From contig JALUBF010000032.1 in assembly GCA_027045015.1 (NCBI GenBank), forward strand, positions 22,981 to 70,705: 47,725 nucleotides of DNA, read 5' to 3'. Of the stretch, positions 14,879 to 23,392 are shown in pieces. Position 1 is the stretch's first letter, and the number at the start of each line of letters is the position of its first letter. The translations under genes were made by a program, and so were the position numbers. This DNA is from Sulfurovum sp. Its GTDB lineage: Bacteria > Campylobacterota > Campylobacteria > Campylobacterales > Sulfurovaceae. The notes under the pieces were generated by a model that was not told where the DNA came from, ran no database searches, and saw only the letters and a list, made by a program, of their open reading frames with translations.

Positions 14879-16387
14879 ATGAAATTTTCAGATTTTAACT
14901 TAAAAGATACAATACAAGCAGCCGTAACAGAGGCTGGATTTACAGAGCCATCACCAGTACAAAAAGATGCTATTCCTTTAGTACTTGAAGGTCACGATAT
15001 GGTTGCACAAGCTCAAACAGGTACAGGTAAAACTGCTGCTTTTGGTCTACCAATGATGTCTATGATGAAAGGTGATGGAAGTGTAGAAGGACTTGTTATA
15101 GTTCCTACACGTGAACTTGCTATGCAAGTTTCTGATGAACTTTTTCGTTTTGGTAAACTATCTGGTCTTAAGACTGCTACAGTTTATGGTGGTACTCCTT
15201 ATGGTAAACAGATAGAGCGTATAAAACAAGCATCTATTGTTGTAGCAACTCCAGGGAGACTTCAAGACCTTCTTATGTCAGGTAAAATAAAAATCAATCC
15301 ACAATTTGTAGTGCTTGATGAGGCAGATGAAATGCTAGATATGGGTTTTCTTGATGAGATCAAAAATATCTTTACATTCCTACCAAAAGAGCGTCAAACA
15401 CTTCTTTTTTCTGCAACAATGCCAAATGCCATTCGTAAACTTGCAGAGCAAATTTTAAAAAATCCTAAAACTGTCTCTATTACCAAATCAGAAAAAACAA
15501 ATACAAAGATTACACAACTATACTATGTAGTACAAGATAGAGAAAGAGATGATGCTTTAGTAAGACTTATTGACTATAAAAACCCTGAAAAATGTATTAT
15601 CTTCTGTCGTATGAAAAAAGAGGTAGATAGACTCGTAGCACATATGACTGCTCAAGGATTTAAAGTATCTGGACTTCATGGTGATATGGAGCAAAAACAA
15701 AGAGAAGTAACAATTCGTGCATTTAAACAAGGTGGGATTGATATCTTTATCGCTACAGATGTTGCTGCTCGTGGACTTGATGTAAATGATGTTACACACG
15801 TATTTAACTACCATATTCCTTTTGATTCTGAATCTTATGTACACCGTATTGGTCGTACTGGTCGTGGTGGTAAATCTGGTGAAGCCATAACTCTTGTAAG
15901 TCCAAATGAGTTACGTACCATCAAACGTATAGAAAAAGATGTGGGTACAAAGATGACTACTCAAGTTATTCCTACACGTATGGAAGTACAAAATAACCGT
16001 GCTGATGAGCTTATCGCTAAGATAGCTGAGACAAAGGTAACGGACAAAGCTATAGAGCTTGTAAAAACACTTCAACATGACTTAGATATCGTAACTATCG
16101 CTCATCTTTTAGCATCTATGATACAAAATGAAAACTCTGTAAAAGGTAAAGACAATATTGGTCTTGGACTTGAAGAGATAGAAATTCTTATAGAACGTGC
16201 TATGCAAAACCGTGGTAACGGTGGTGGTGGTCGTAACCGTAGACGTAGTGGAGGTGGTGGATACCGTGGAAATCGTTCTAATAATAGTAATGGTAGAAAT
16301 GGACGTTCAGGTGGTGGAGACCGTAATGGAAGAAATGGAAGATCAGGTGGTGGACGTGATAGCCGTAATGGTGGTAGAGGGCAATAA
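14879..16387 (+). CDS. deaD: DEAD-box RNA helicase with RGG-rich tail
   Basis: A 502-aa ATP-dependent RNA helicase. Visible motifs are the Q-motif region GFTEPSPVQKDAIP, AQTGTGKTAAFG, PTRELAMQV, TPGRLQDLL, DEADEMLDMGF, SATMP, and the second-domain ARGLDV and HRIGRTGRGGKSG. A C-terminal tail of about 60 residues is rich in Gly, Arg and Asn with RGG-like clusters, typical of RNA-binding CsdA/RhlE-type helicases. It likely helps ribosome assembly and mRNA turnover, especially in the cold. The ATG has no obvious ribosome site. A GGGC/GCCC hairpin spans the stop codon (16379-16392). Confidence 0.92.
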   Translation: MKFSDFNLKDTIQAAVTEAGFTEPSPVQKDAIPLVLEGHDMVAQAQTGTGKTAAFGLPMMSMMKGDGSVEGLVIVPTRELAMQVSDELFRFGKLSGLKTATVYGGTPYGKQIERIKQASIVVATPGRLQDLLMSGKIKINPQFVVLDEADEMLDMGFLDEIKNIFTFLPKERQTLLFSATMPNAIRKLAEQILKNPKTVSITKSEKTNTKITQLYYVVQDRERDDALVRLIDYKNPEKCIIFCRMKKEVDRLVAHMTAQGFKVSGLHGDMEQKQREVTIRAFKQGGIDIFIATDVAARGLDVNDVTHVFNYHIPFDSESYVHRIGRTGRGGKSGEAITLVSPNELRTIKRIEKDVGTKMTTQVIPTRMEVQNNRADELIAKIAETKVTDKAIELVKTLQHDLDIVTIAHLLASMIQNENSVKGKDNIGLGLEEIEILIERAMQNRGNGGGGRNRRRSGGGGYRGNRSNNSNGRNGRSGGGDRNGRNGRSGGGRDSRNGGRGQ

Positions 16388-16427
16388 TGCCCCCTGCATC
16401 ATACATATAGAATTTTAAACTACAAAA

Positions 16428-17324
16428 TTATCTTATAGCCCTAATGTAAACTCTTTTAGGTGCTGGATACCCTTCAACTGTTTTACTATTGTCATTGGGA
16501 TCAAGATAATCTTCTAAGCTTTGTGTATTTATCCACTCTGTTTTTCTTTGCTCATTAGAGTCTGTTACCATTGTTTCCAAGACTTCAACACTTTCAAATC
16601 CAGCTCTATAACACCAGTTAAGAAGTGCTGGAATTGTTGGAATAAAGTAGATATTTGGTATCTTTGAGTATCTATCTTTAGGAGTAAGACACATCTCATC
16701 TTCTCCATCTATCATAAATGTATCTAAGATAAGCTCTCCACCTTTATTGAGTCCTTTAAAAAGTGACTTAAGCATAGCTACTGGGTCAGACCTATGATAA
16801 AGTACACCAAGGCAGAAGAGCGTATCAAACTTATGTTCATAAAACTCTACATGTTCTACACCTAAAAGTTCATATACAATATCTGATTTTATATAGTGAT
16901 TTAGTAACATAAATTGAGAGCAGTAGATAGCAGAGGGATCAAACCCTATAAGTTTTTTAGGCTTTTGCTCAAGCATACGAAACAGATAGTAGCCATTGTT
17001 ACAACCTATATCTCCAACTATCTTATCTTCAAGATTAAAATATGGTTCAAGTAGATTATATTTAATATAACTCTTCCACTCAGCATCTATAAAGATATTG
17101 TTGATAGAAAAAGGTCCTTTACGCCATGGTGACATAAGCATAGCACTATCTCTTATCTGTTTAGACTCTTTCTCACTAAGATTTGCAATCTCTATCTCTA
17201 TAGTATCGCCTATCTTTACCTCAACATTATGGCTAGGTAAATTTTTAATAGCCTCCTGATAAGGTAAAATATTTTTCCATGTAAGCCATTTTTGACGCTC
17301 TTGTCTTAATTTTACTAAATCCAT
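16428..17324 (-). CDS. cmoB: tRNA U34 carboxymethyltransferase
   Basis: A 298-aa enzyme that transfers the carboxymethyl group of carboxy-SAM to 5-hydroxyuridine at tRNA wobble position 34. Hallmarks are the N-terminal RQKWLTWKNILPY, the segment LMSPWRKGPFSI, the SAM-fold motif VGDIGCNNGYYLFRM and FCLGVLYHRSDP. The carboxy-SAM synthase gene cmoA is not in the window. The ATG immediately follows the stop of the cyclophilin gene with no gap, so the two are probably one transcript. Confidence 0.93.
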   Translation of the reverse strand: MDLVKLRQERQKWLTWKNILPYQEAIKNLPSHNVEVKIGDTIEIEIANLSEKESKQIRDSAMLMSPWRKGPFSINNIFIDAEWKSYIKYNLLEPYFNLEDKIVGDIGCNNGYYLFRMLEQKPKKLIGFDPSAIYCSQFMLLNHYIKSDIVYELLGVEHVEFYEHKFDTLFCLGVLYHRSDPVAMLKSLFKGLNKGGELILDTFMIDGEDEMCLTPKDRYSKIPNIYFIPTIPALLNWCYRAGFESVEVLETMVTDSNEQRKTEWINTQSLEDYLDPNDNSKTVEGYPAPKRVYIRAIR

Positions 17325-17873
17325 CTATTTGATATATGCTTTTTTTATTACTTGGTCAAAGAGTGGTCTATCTGCTCTTCCTGTCGATACATTTTCTATC
17401 TTACGTACCACTTTTTGTCCAGAGACAACTTCGCCGAAGATTGTGTATCCACCATTAAGATGTGGTGTTGGTACAGTTGTTATGAAAAATTGACTCCCAT
17501 TTGTATTTGGTCCATGATTTGCCATAGCTAATAAAAAAGGTCTATCAAAAAGTACTTTAGGTGAAAACTCATCTTTAAACTCTTTATGCCAGATAGACTG
17601 CCCTCCTCTTCCTGTACCTGTTGGGTCTCCACCTTGAATCATAAATCCTTTTATAACTCTGTGAAATATAAGTCCATTATAGTACCCATTTTTTACATGT
17701 GTAGTAAAATTTTCTACCGCCAAAGGTGCTATCTTAGGGAACATCTTAAGCTCTATTTTCCCTACATTTGTCTCAAGAACTACTATAGTATCTTTTTGAT
17801 TTGCATTTGCATTTGCATTTGCATTTGTCATAACTCCTAAAAAGAGTAAAATCTCCAATATTTTTTTATACAT
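17325..17873 (-). CDS. Cyclophilin-type peptidyl-prolyl cis-trans isomerase, exported
   Basis: A 182-aa PPIase that speeds proline isomerisation during folding. The cyclophilin core is clear: VENFTTHVKNGYYNG, FHRVIKGFMIQGGDP, ANHGPNTNGSQFFIT and FGEVVSGQKVV. The N-terminus (ILLFLGVMTNANANANAN) is a signal peptide, so it should act in the periplasm. The end of that signal is built from repeated Ala-Asn pairs encoded by the hexanucleotide repeat at 17799-17828. It lies directly upstream of cmoB on the same strand. Confidence 0.9.
   Translation of the reverse strand: MYKKILEILLFLGVMTNANANANANQKDTIVVLETNVGKIELKMFPKIAPLAVENFTTHVKNGYYNGLIFHRVIKGFMIQGGDPTGTGRGGQSIWHKEFKDEFSPKVLFDRPFLLAMANHGPNTNGSQFFITTVPTPHLNGGYTIFGEVVSGQKVVRKIENVSTGRADRPLFDQVIKKAYIK
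17799..17828. repeat. Hexanucleotide tandem repeat inside the cyclophilin signal peptide
   Basis: Four perfect ATTTGC units and a fifth with one change (ATTTGT). On the coding strand they read GCAAAT, Ala-Asn. Unit gain or loss keeps the frame and changes only the length of the signal/cleavage region. Confidence 0.9.
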
Positions 17874-17894
17874 ATCTATCCTTTAAATTTTGAT

Positions 17895-18185
17895 TTACAC
17901 AACATCATTTATACATTTATCTATCTTAAGCTCTTTTAGAACCAACTCAAAAAAGTCACCACTCTCTCTTTGTACTTCATCTGAAAACTCTATATAAAAT
18001 GCTGGTTTTGAACTTTCAGGGTTTTGAGAATTGTCAAATACTGTAGGGGTCATTTTAGTATGTTTTATTACATTATCTATGGCATTACCTATTTTTGTTC
18101 TTAATATTTCACTACCATCAAATGTGAGACTCAATCCAGAGTAACACTCTTCCATCTTTACATTTGCAACAATATCTTTACACAT
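17895..18185 (-). CDS. Small protein of unknown function
   Basis: A 96-aa cytosolic protein that I do not recognise. It is acidic, has four cysteines spread along its length (two near the N-terminus in MCKDIV and MEECYSG) and no signal peptide or membrane segment. A hydrophobic-acidic pattern near the end (FFELVLKELKI) suggests a terminal helix. It sits 26 bases after rny and 21 bases before the cyclophilin gene on the same strand, with a GGA-containing ribosome site, so it is probably part of that transcript. Confidence 0.65.
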   Translation of the reverse strand: MCKDIVANVKMEECYSGLSLTFDGSEILRTKIGNAIDNVIKHTKMTPTVFDNSQNPESSKPAFYIEFSDEVQRESGDFFELVLKELKIDKCINDVV

Positions 18186-18211
18186 ATCAATCCTTTTTTA
18201 AAATTATAACT

Positions 18212-19726
18212 TTATTTTGCATAAGAAGTTGCTCTAATTTCTCTTATGACATTTACCTTTATATTGCCAGGATAGTTTACTTTTTGTTCTATCTCTTTGG
18301 CTATCTCTTTGCTTAACAATACAGCTTCGCTATCACTCATTTTTTGTGCATTTACCATTACACGTATCTCACGTCCTGCATTTATGGCATAAGCTTGTGT
18401 AACATAAGGTTTTGAAGTAGCTATCTCCTCTACCTCTTTTACGCGTTTTGTAAAACTCTCAAGAACTTCATGTCTTGCTCCTGGTCTAGCAGCCGATAGT
18501 TTATCGGCAGAACATACAGCAGCACTCTCTACTGAGTCTGGCTCTTCGTGTCCATGGTGAGCCAATATAGCATTTATAACAGTTGGATGCTCATTATATT
18601 TTTTACATAAATCTACACCTATATCAACATGTGAACCACCCATATCTTGAGTAAGAGCTTTACCAATATCGTGTAACAACCCTGCACGAAGAGCAAGCTT
18701 CTCATCTCCACCCATCTCAGCAGCCATAACCTGTGCAAGTTTAGCTACTTCAAGTGTATGAACCAACGCATTTTGACCATAAGATGCACGATACTTCATA
18801 CGACCTAACAAGCGTACCAACTCATCAGCCATAGGATATAAACCTAAATCTATAACTATATTCTCTCCCTCTTCATATGTCTTTTGCTCAAAATCAGCTT
18901 CTACTTTTTTATGTATCTCTTCTATGCGTCCAGGATGTATGCGTCCATCTTCTATGAGTAACTCTATAACTTTGGTAGCTATAGCTCTTCTATATAGGTT
19001 GAAAGAGCTTACCAAGATAACCTTAGGTGTCTCATCTACTAATATATCTACCCCTAAAAGTAACTCAAGAGTTTTAATATTTCTTCCCTCTTTACCGATG
19101 ATACGTCCTTTATGTTCATCACTTGGAAGGTTGATAAGATTTATAAGACGCTCACCTGCAAACTCACCTGCATAACGAGTAGTAGCTTGAGCTAAAATAT
19201 AATTGGCTTTTTTTTCACCATCTACTTTAGCCTCTTGCTCATATCTACGTACTATATTGGCTACATCTATACGACTTTGTTCTTCTACTTTATTTAAAAT
19301 ATAAGCTTTAGCTTCTTCTTTTGTAAAAGATGCAACATTTTGCATAACTTCTATAGCATCATCAATAGTTTCTTTTCTTTTATCTTCTAAGAGTTGAAGA
19401 TTTTTCTCTTTTTGAACTATATTTTGCTCAAAAAGTTTTACTTTATCCTCTTGGTCTTCAAGTTCTTTAAGCTGTAAAATATATGAACGCTTTTGCTTTT
19501 CCAACTCTGTAAACTTCTTCTGAAGCTTTGTTTCATTTTCTATTTTAAGCTCTCTTATCTCAACCTTAGCCTCTTTAAGAAATAATTCAGCTTCACTCTC
19601 TATGGCTTTTGCTTTAGCCTTTGCTTCTAATTCTATATGTTTAAATCTATTGCTAAGACTATTTCTAAACCATACATAGCTCAATCCTAAACCTATAACT
19701 GCTCCAAATCCTATCTCTAATAACAC
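18212..19726 (-). CDS. rny: Ribonuclease Y
   Basis: A 504-aa membrane-anchored endoribonuclease that starts mRNA decay. It has one N-terminal membrane helix, a long charged coiled coil (about 30-190), a KH domain (IIGKEGRNIKTLELLLGVDI) and an HD domain with LLHDIGKALTQ and HHGHEEPDS. The start is GTG at 19726, two bases beyond a hairpin whose loop and 3' arm hold the AAAGGA ribosome site. The gene follows the formyl-THF cyclo-ligase stop by 16 bases. Presence of RNase Y is usual in Campylobacterota. Confidence 0.93.
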   Translation of the reverse strand: MLLEIGFGAVIGLGLSYVWFRNSLSNRFKHIELEAKAKAKAIESEAELFLKEAKVEIRELKIENETKLQKKFTELEKQKRSYILQLKELEDQEDKVKLFEQNIVQKEKNLQLLEDKRKETIDDAIEVMQNVASFTKEEAKAYILNKVEEQSRIDVANIVRRYEQEAKVDGEKKANYILAQATTRYAGEFAGERLINLINLPSDEHKGRIIGKEGRNIKTLELLLGVDILVDETPKVILVSSFNLYRRAIATKVIELLIEDGRIHPGRIEEIHKKVEADFEQKTYEEGENIVIDLGLYPMADELVRLLGRMKYRASYGQNALVHTLEVAKLAQVMAAEMGGDEKLALRAGLLHDIGKALTQDMGGSHVDIGVDLCKKYNEHPTVINAILAHHGHEEPDSVESAAVCSADKLSAARPGARHEVLESFTKRVKEVEEIATSKPYVTQAYAINAGREIRVMVNAQKMSDSEAVLLSKEIAKEIEQKVNYPGNIKVNVIREIRATSYAK

Positions 19727-19728
19727 CT

Positions 19729-19743
19729 ACGTCCTTTGGACGT
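19729..19743 (-). promoter_or_regulatory. Hairpin masking the rny ribosome-binding site
   Basis: A perfect 6-bp stem ACGTCC/GGACGT with a 3-base AAA loop. The AAAGGA ribosome site is in the loop and 3' arm, two bases before the GTG. The upstream stop codon TAA (19745-19743) runs into the 5' arm, so a ribosome ending there would open the hairpin. Confidence 0.55.
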
Positions 19744-20291
19744 TATGTGGCTGTTATAATTATATCTGCTTTAATATCATAATGATTAGTAATCATATTT
19801 TGGGTATAACATAATTTACGTGCCACAAAAACGACTTTTTTTATATTTTTTATATTTTTTTCAAAAAATCTATCGTACATTCCTTTACCAAAACCAATAC
19901 GTCTGAGTGTAATATCTACTCCTACTATGGGTACGATAGCTATATCTATAAGTTTTTTTCTATATTTTTTTGAATTTTTTGGTTCTTTTATACCAAACTG
20001 TTTTTTATACAATGGTAATCTGTATTTTACCAATCTAAAACTTTTACCTTCCATAAATGGAACATAAAGTATCTTGTTTTCTCTACGTAATTGTTTTATA
20101 AGAGGATATAAATTTACTTCCATTTTTAATGGTAAATATAACATTATATTTTTTGCGTTATCTCTTTTTATCTCTTCATACAATTTACTTAAAATATATT
20201 TATCTTTTATATAGGATTGCTTAATAGAAACTCTTTTTAATGAGCCTAAACAATCTCTTCTAAATTTAGTTTTTATATCATCTTTTCTCAT
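19743..20291 (-). CDS. 5-formyltetrahydrofolate cyclo-ligase
   Basis: A 182-aa cytosolic enzyme that converts 5-formyl-THF to 5,10-methenyl-THF with ATP. Family features are the start-proximal KTKFRRDCL basic helix, IMLYLPLKMEVNLYPLI, ILYVPFMEGKSFRL, the IAIVPIVGVD strand and the phosphate-binding RIGFGKGMYDRFF. Length matches the family. It is rich in Lys and Ile, like the neighbouring TlpA-like gene, reflecting local AT content. It heads the rny transcript and its stop adjoins the rny hairpin. Confidence 0.88.
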   Translation of the reverse strand: MRKDDIKTKFRRDCLGSLKRVSIKQSYIKDKYILSKLYEEIKRDNAKNIMLYLPLKMEVNLYPLIKQLRRENKILYVPFMEGKSFRLVKYRLPLYKKQFGIKEPKNSKKYRKKLIDIAIVPIVGVDITLRRIGFGKGMYDRFFEKNIKNIKKVVFVARKLCYTQNMITNHYDIKADIIITAT

Positions 20292-20307
20292 CTTAATCCT
20301 CTTTTGC

Positions 20308-20313
20308 TATAAT
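20308..20313 (+). promoter_or_regulatory. -10 box for the tlpA-like/ftsY transcript
   Basis: GCTATAAT, about 30 bases before the TTG start at 20344, in the 52-base divergent gap. Confidence 0.55.
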
Positions 20314-20343
20314 CACTTTCAAATTATATCAAAAGGTACTCAA

Positions 20344-20925
20344 TTGCATAAACTATCTATAGCTTTTTTATTGCTATCCATCTTCATATTTAATAGTTGT
20401 GAAGATAAAAAAGATTCTAATAATACAAAAACTAAAATGAAAAATATAAAACCTATAATCAAAATATTTACTTTTAAAAATACAAAAGGAGAAGAGTTTC
20501 ACATAAATACTTCAAATAAAAAAGTCTTATTTAAAGAGAATAGTAAGCCTATTTCTATAATAACTTTTTTATCAGCATCTTGCACACCATGCATACATGA
20601 AATACCATATCTAAATATATTACAAAAAGAGTATAATTCAAAAATATTTATATCAACCATATTACTAAAAAATAATATGAAAAAAGATAAATTAGACTCA
20701 TTTATAAAACAACATAAGATAAAATACTTTATCTCAAATAGCAAAGATAGTAGTAATTTTGCAGATAGAATAGTCAAAGATTTAAAATTATCAAAAAACT
20801 TCTCTATACCTCTTACTATAATATATGTAAATGGAAAGTATTTTACTCATTACGAAGGGATAGTCCCTATAGAGATGATGGAATATGATATAAAAGAAGC
20901 TATAAATAAGATAAAAAAAGGATAA
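20344..20925 (+). CDS. TlpA-like thioredoxin-fold lipoprotein
   Basis: A 193-aa protein with a signal peptide ending in the lipobox-like FNSC (lipid-modified C19), so it should be membrane-anchored facing the periplasm. The thioredoxin-fold active site is SASCTPC, followed by HEIPYL. It probably reduces periplasmic disulfides, perhaps for cytochrome c maturation, but the partner is unknown. The start is TTG with AAAGG seven bases upstream; no ATG fits the leader. It is followed by ftsY two bases after its stop, so both are likely co-transcribed. Confidence 0.82.
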   Translation: MHKLSIAFLLLSIFIFNSCEDKKDSNNTKTKMKNIKPIIKIFTFKNTKGEEFHINTSNKKVLFKENSKPISIITFLSASCTPCIHEIPYLNILQKEYNSKIFISTILLKNNMKKDKLDSFIKQHKIKYFISNSKDSSNFADRIVKDLKLSKNFSIPLTIIYVNGKYFTHYEGIVPIEMMEYDIKEAINKIKKG

Positions 20926-20927
20926 AA

Positions 20928-21794
20928 ATGTTTAGTATATTTAAAAAAGTATTAGATAAAACAACCAAAGCTATAAAAGGTATTGCACCCAAAAAACATA
21001 AAAATATATCTAAAGATGAGTTTGAAGAGATTTTACTTGAAGCTGATGTAAATTATGATTTAGTAGAAAGACTTTTAGAATCTCTGCCTGAGACTATTAA
21101 CAAAATACAGGCTTTTAACTCACTTATCTCTGTTTTTCAATACAAAGCAGACTTTAAACATAGCGAAGAAAAGCCTTTTGTAGAGATGATTATAGGAGTA
21201 AATGGTGCAGGAAAAACCACTACCATAGCCAAACTTGCAAACAAGTACAAAAAAGATGGTAAGAAGGTTATGCTCGGAGCTGGAGATACATTTCGTGCAG
21301 CAGCCATAGAACAACTAAGTAGATGGGCAGTAAAATTAGATATTCCCATTGTATCAACGCAACAAGGTCATGACCCTTCAGCAGTAGTCTATGATACCAT
21401 AGAGTCTGCCATAGCAAAAAAGTTTGACAATGTTATCATAGATACAGCAGGAAGACTCCATACTCAAACAAATTTAAATGAAGAGCTTAAAAAAATAGTA
21501 CGCGTAGCCCAAAAAGCGAAAGAGGGAACACCTCATAGAAAGATGCTAATCTTAGATGGTACACAAGGTAGTTCATCTATAAATCAAGCAAAAGCCTTTA
21601 ATGAAATGATAGGTATAGATGGTATCATCATAACAAAACTAGATGGTACAGCAAAAGGTGGCTCAATTTTAAGTATTGCTGATGAGTTAAAAATGCCTAT
21701 ATTCTATATAGGAACAGGAGAACAACCTGATGATCTCATAACATTTAAGGCAAATGAGTATATCAATACTATATTAGATGAAATTTTTGTTTAG
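20928..21794 (+). CDS. ftsY: Signal recognition particle receptor FtsY
   Basis: A 288-aa SRP-receptor GTPase that docks ribosomes making inner-membrane proteins. Motifs are GVNGAGKTTTIAKLA (G1), LGAGDTFRAAAIEQL, VIIDTAGR, TKLDGTAKGG and the closing FYIGTGEQPDDL. The acidic A domain of E. coli FtsY is absent, leaving only a short N domain and the G domain, which is usual in this phylum. AAAGGA precedes the ATG. It is co-transcribed with the TlpA-like gene and converges with purH. Confidence 0.93.
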   Translation: MFSIFKKVLDKTTKAIKGIAPKKHKNISKDEFEEILLEADVNYDLVERLLESLPETINKIQAFNSLISVFQYKADFKHSEEKPFVEMIIGVNGAGKTTTIAKLANKYKKDGKKVMLGAGDTFRAAAIEQLSRWAVKLDIPIVSTQQGHDPSAVVYDTIESAIAKKFDNVIIDTAGRLHTQTNLNEELKKIVRVAQKAKEGTPHRKMLILDGTQGSSSINQAKAFNEMIGIDGIIITKLDGTAKGGSILSIADELKMPIFYIGTGEQPDDLITFKANEYINTILDEIFV

Positions 21795-21804
21795 CATATA
21801 ACTA

Positions 21805-21832
21805 TATTCCCATTTTTTGATTAATGGGAATA
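21805..21832. terminator. Convergent hairpin between ftsY and purH
   Basis: A perfect 10-bp stem TATTCCCATT/AATGGGAATA with an 8-base loop lies between the two converging stops. It could serve both strands, although neither side has a long U-tract. Confidence 0.6.
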
Positions 21833-21844
21833 ATAGAAAAACTA

Positions 21845-23377
21845 TTAATGTAAGAAGTGTCTAACAGTAGTAAAGTAAAGAGAGATACCATATTCATTGG
21901 CAGCTTCTATTACTTCATCATCTCTGATGCTTCCTCCTGGTTCGATAATAGCTTTTACTCCAGCTTGGGCTGCTGCATCTATACTATCACGGAATGGGAA
22001 GAATGCTTCAGATGCCATAGATGCACCACTTACATCTAGTCCCATCTCTTTTGCTTTTTTCAATGCACATTGAGCAGCATCTACACGACTTGTCATACCC
22101 ATACCTACAGCTACCATAGCAGAGTTTTTAACATAAACTACACAGTTAGACTTAGTAAGACCTGCTACTTTCCATGCAATTTCCAAATCTTTCATCTCTT
22201 GAGCTGATGCAGTAAGTTCAGACTTTTTATGAGCATTGTGTACTTCATTGTCGCAGATACAGTCTGAATTTTGGTAAACAAATCCTCCATCAACGTGTTT
22301 AAAGTCATAAGCGTCTTTAGACATAACCAATTTTTTACCACCTTGAGCAAATAGTTTAAGACGTTTTTTCTTCTCAAATACCTCTAAAGCTTCAGTGGTA
22401 AAGTCTGCTGCCATTACAACTTCCAAGAATATCTCATTCATCTTTTCAGCCAACTTAGCATCTACTATACCATTGACTGCTACTACACCACCAAATGCAG
22501 ATACAGGGTCACATTTTAGTGCTTCTACATAACTATCTAGTAAAGTATCTCTAAGTGCAAATCCACAAGGATTACCGTGTTTTACGATACATACTGCATT
22601 TTCATCACCAAAACTTGAAGCTATCTTCAATGCACCATTTACATCGTTTATGTTGTTGAAAGATGCTTCACCTTTTAGTTGCTTAAAGTTATTTGTAAAG
22701 TGGTTATCAAACTCATATAAAGCACCATCTTGATGAGGATTTTCACCATAACGTGTTTGGAATGATTTTTTACCTGTAATAAACTGATACTCACCAAATC
22801 CATTGTTAAATCTACCATTCATATAGTTTGCAATCATAGAGTCATAAGAGGCTGTATGCTCAAATGCTTTTATCATCAAACCTCTTCTAAACTCCAATGT
22901 ATCTTCTCTATTTTCAAGAGCAGATAATACTACACTATAATCATCTGCATCAGTAACAATAAGGACATCATTGAAGTTCTTAGCTGCTGAGCGTACCATT
23001 GTTGGCCCACCAATGTCTATATTTTCTATAATCTCATCAAAATCTTCTGTTCTTTCAATAGTCTCTTTAAATGGATATAGGTTTACACAAACAAGGTCAA
23101 TCCCCTCAACACCAAGTTCTTTAGCCTGAGAAACGTGACCTTCATCACCACGTTTATGGAGTATTCCACCATGTACATAAGGGTTTAGTGTCTTTACACG
23201 TCCTTCAAAACACTCAGGGAATTTAGTTACTTCATCTATCTCAATGACTTTTATACCTGCTTCATTTAATTTTTTATATGTTCCACCTGTTGAGATAATA
23301 TCCCAACCCATTTTTTCTAGTCCTTGTGCGAACTCAATAATGCCACTCTTATCACTTACACTTAGTAATGCTCTCAT
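21845..23377 (-). CDS. purH: Bifunctional AICAR transformylase/IMP cyclohydrolase
   Basis: A 510-aa enzyme for the last two steps of IMP synthesis. The N-terminal MGS-like cyclohydrolase domain shows [12 protein letters not shown] and [11 protein letters not shown], then [12 protein letters not shown]. The C-terminal transformylase domain contains [18 protein letters not shown] and the late SDAFFPF-like segment [11 protein letters not shown]. Full length. It lies 15 bases after purL on the same strand, forming a purL-purH purine operon. Confidence 0.95.
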   Translation of the reverse strand: MRALLSVSDKSGIIEFAQGLEKMGWDIISTGGTYKKLNEAGIKVIEIDEVTKFPECFEGRVKTLNPYVHGGILHKRGDEGHVSQAKELGVEGIDLVCVNLYPFKETIERTEDFDEIIENIDIGGPTMVRSAAKNFNDVLIVTDADDYSVVLSALENREDTLEFRRGLMIKAFEHTASYDSMIANYMNGRFNNGFGEYQFITGKKSFQTRYGENPHQDGALYEFDNHFTNNFKQLKGEASFNNINDVNGALKIASSFGDENAVCIVKHGNPCGFALRDTLLDSYVEALKCDPVSAFGGVVAVNGIVDAKLAEKMNEIFLEVVMAADFTTEALEVFEKKKRLKLFAQGGKKLVMSKDAYDFKHVDGGFVYQNSDCICDNEVHNAHKKSELTASAQEMKDLEIAWKVAGLTKSNCVVYVKNSAMVAVGMGMTSRVDAAQCALKKAKEMGLDVSGASMASEAFFPFRDSIDAAAQAGVKAIIEPGGSIRDDEVIEAANEYGISLYFTTVRHFLH

Positions 23378-23392
23378 CTATATATCCTTATA

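Noticed and set aside
15557-15844. 95-codon minus-strand frame inside deaD
   Set aside because: Antisense to helicase motifs; its composition is a by-product of the helicase codons.
16197-16418. Val/Asp-rich frame over the helicase tail
   Set aside because: It is the shifted reading of the repetitive RGG-rich 3' end of deaD and has no independent support.
16405-16427. AT-only inverted repeat between deaD and cmoB as a terminator
   Set aside because: The AATTTT/AAAATT stem is too weak and common in this AT-rich sequence to support a call.
17799-17828. CRISPR-like or regulatory repeat array
   Set aside because: Units are only six bases long with no spacers and are in-frame coding sequence; it is a simple microsatellite.
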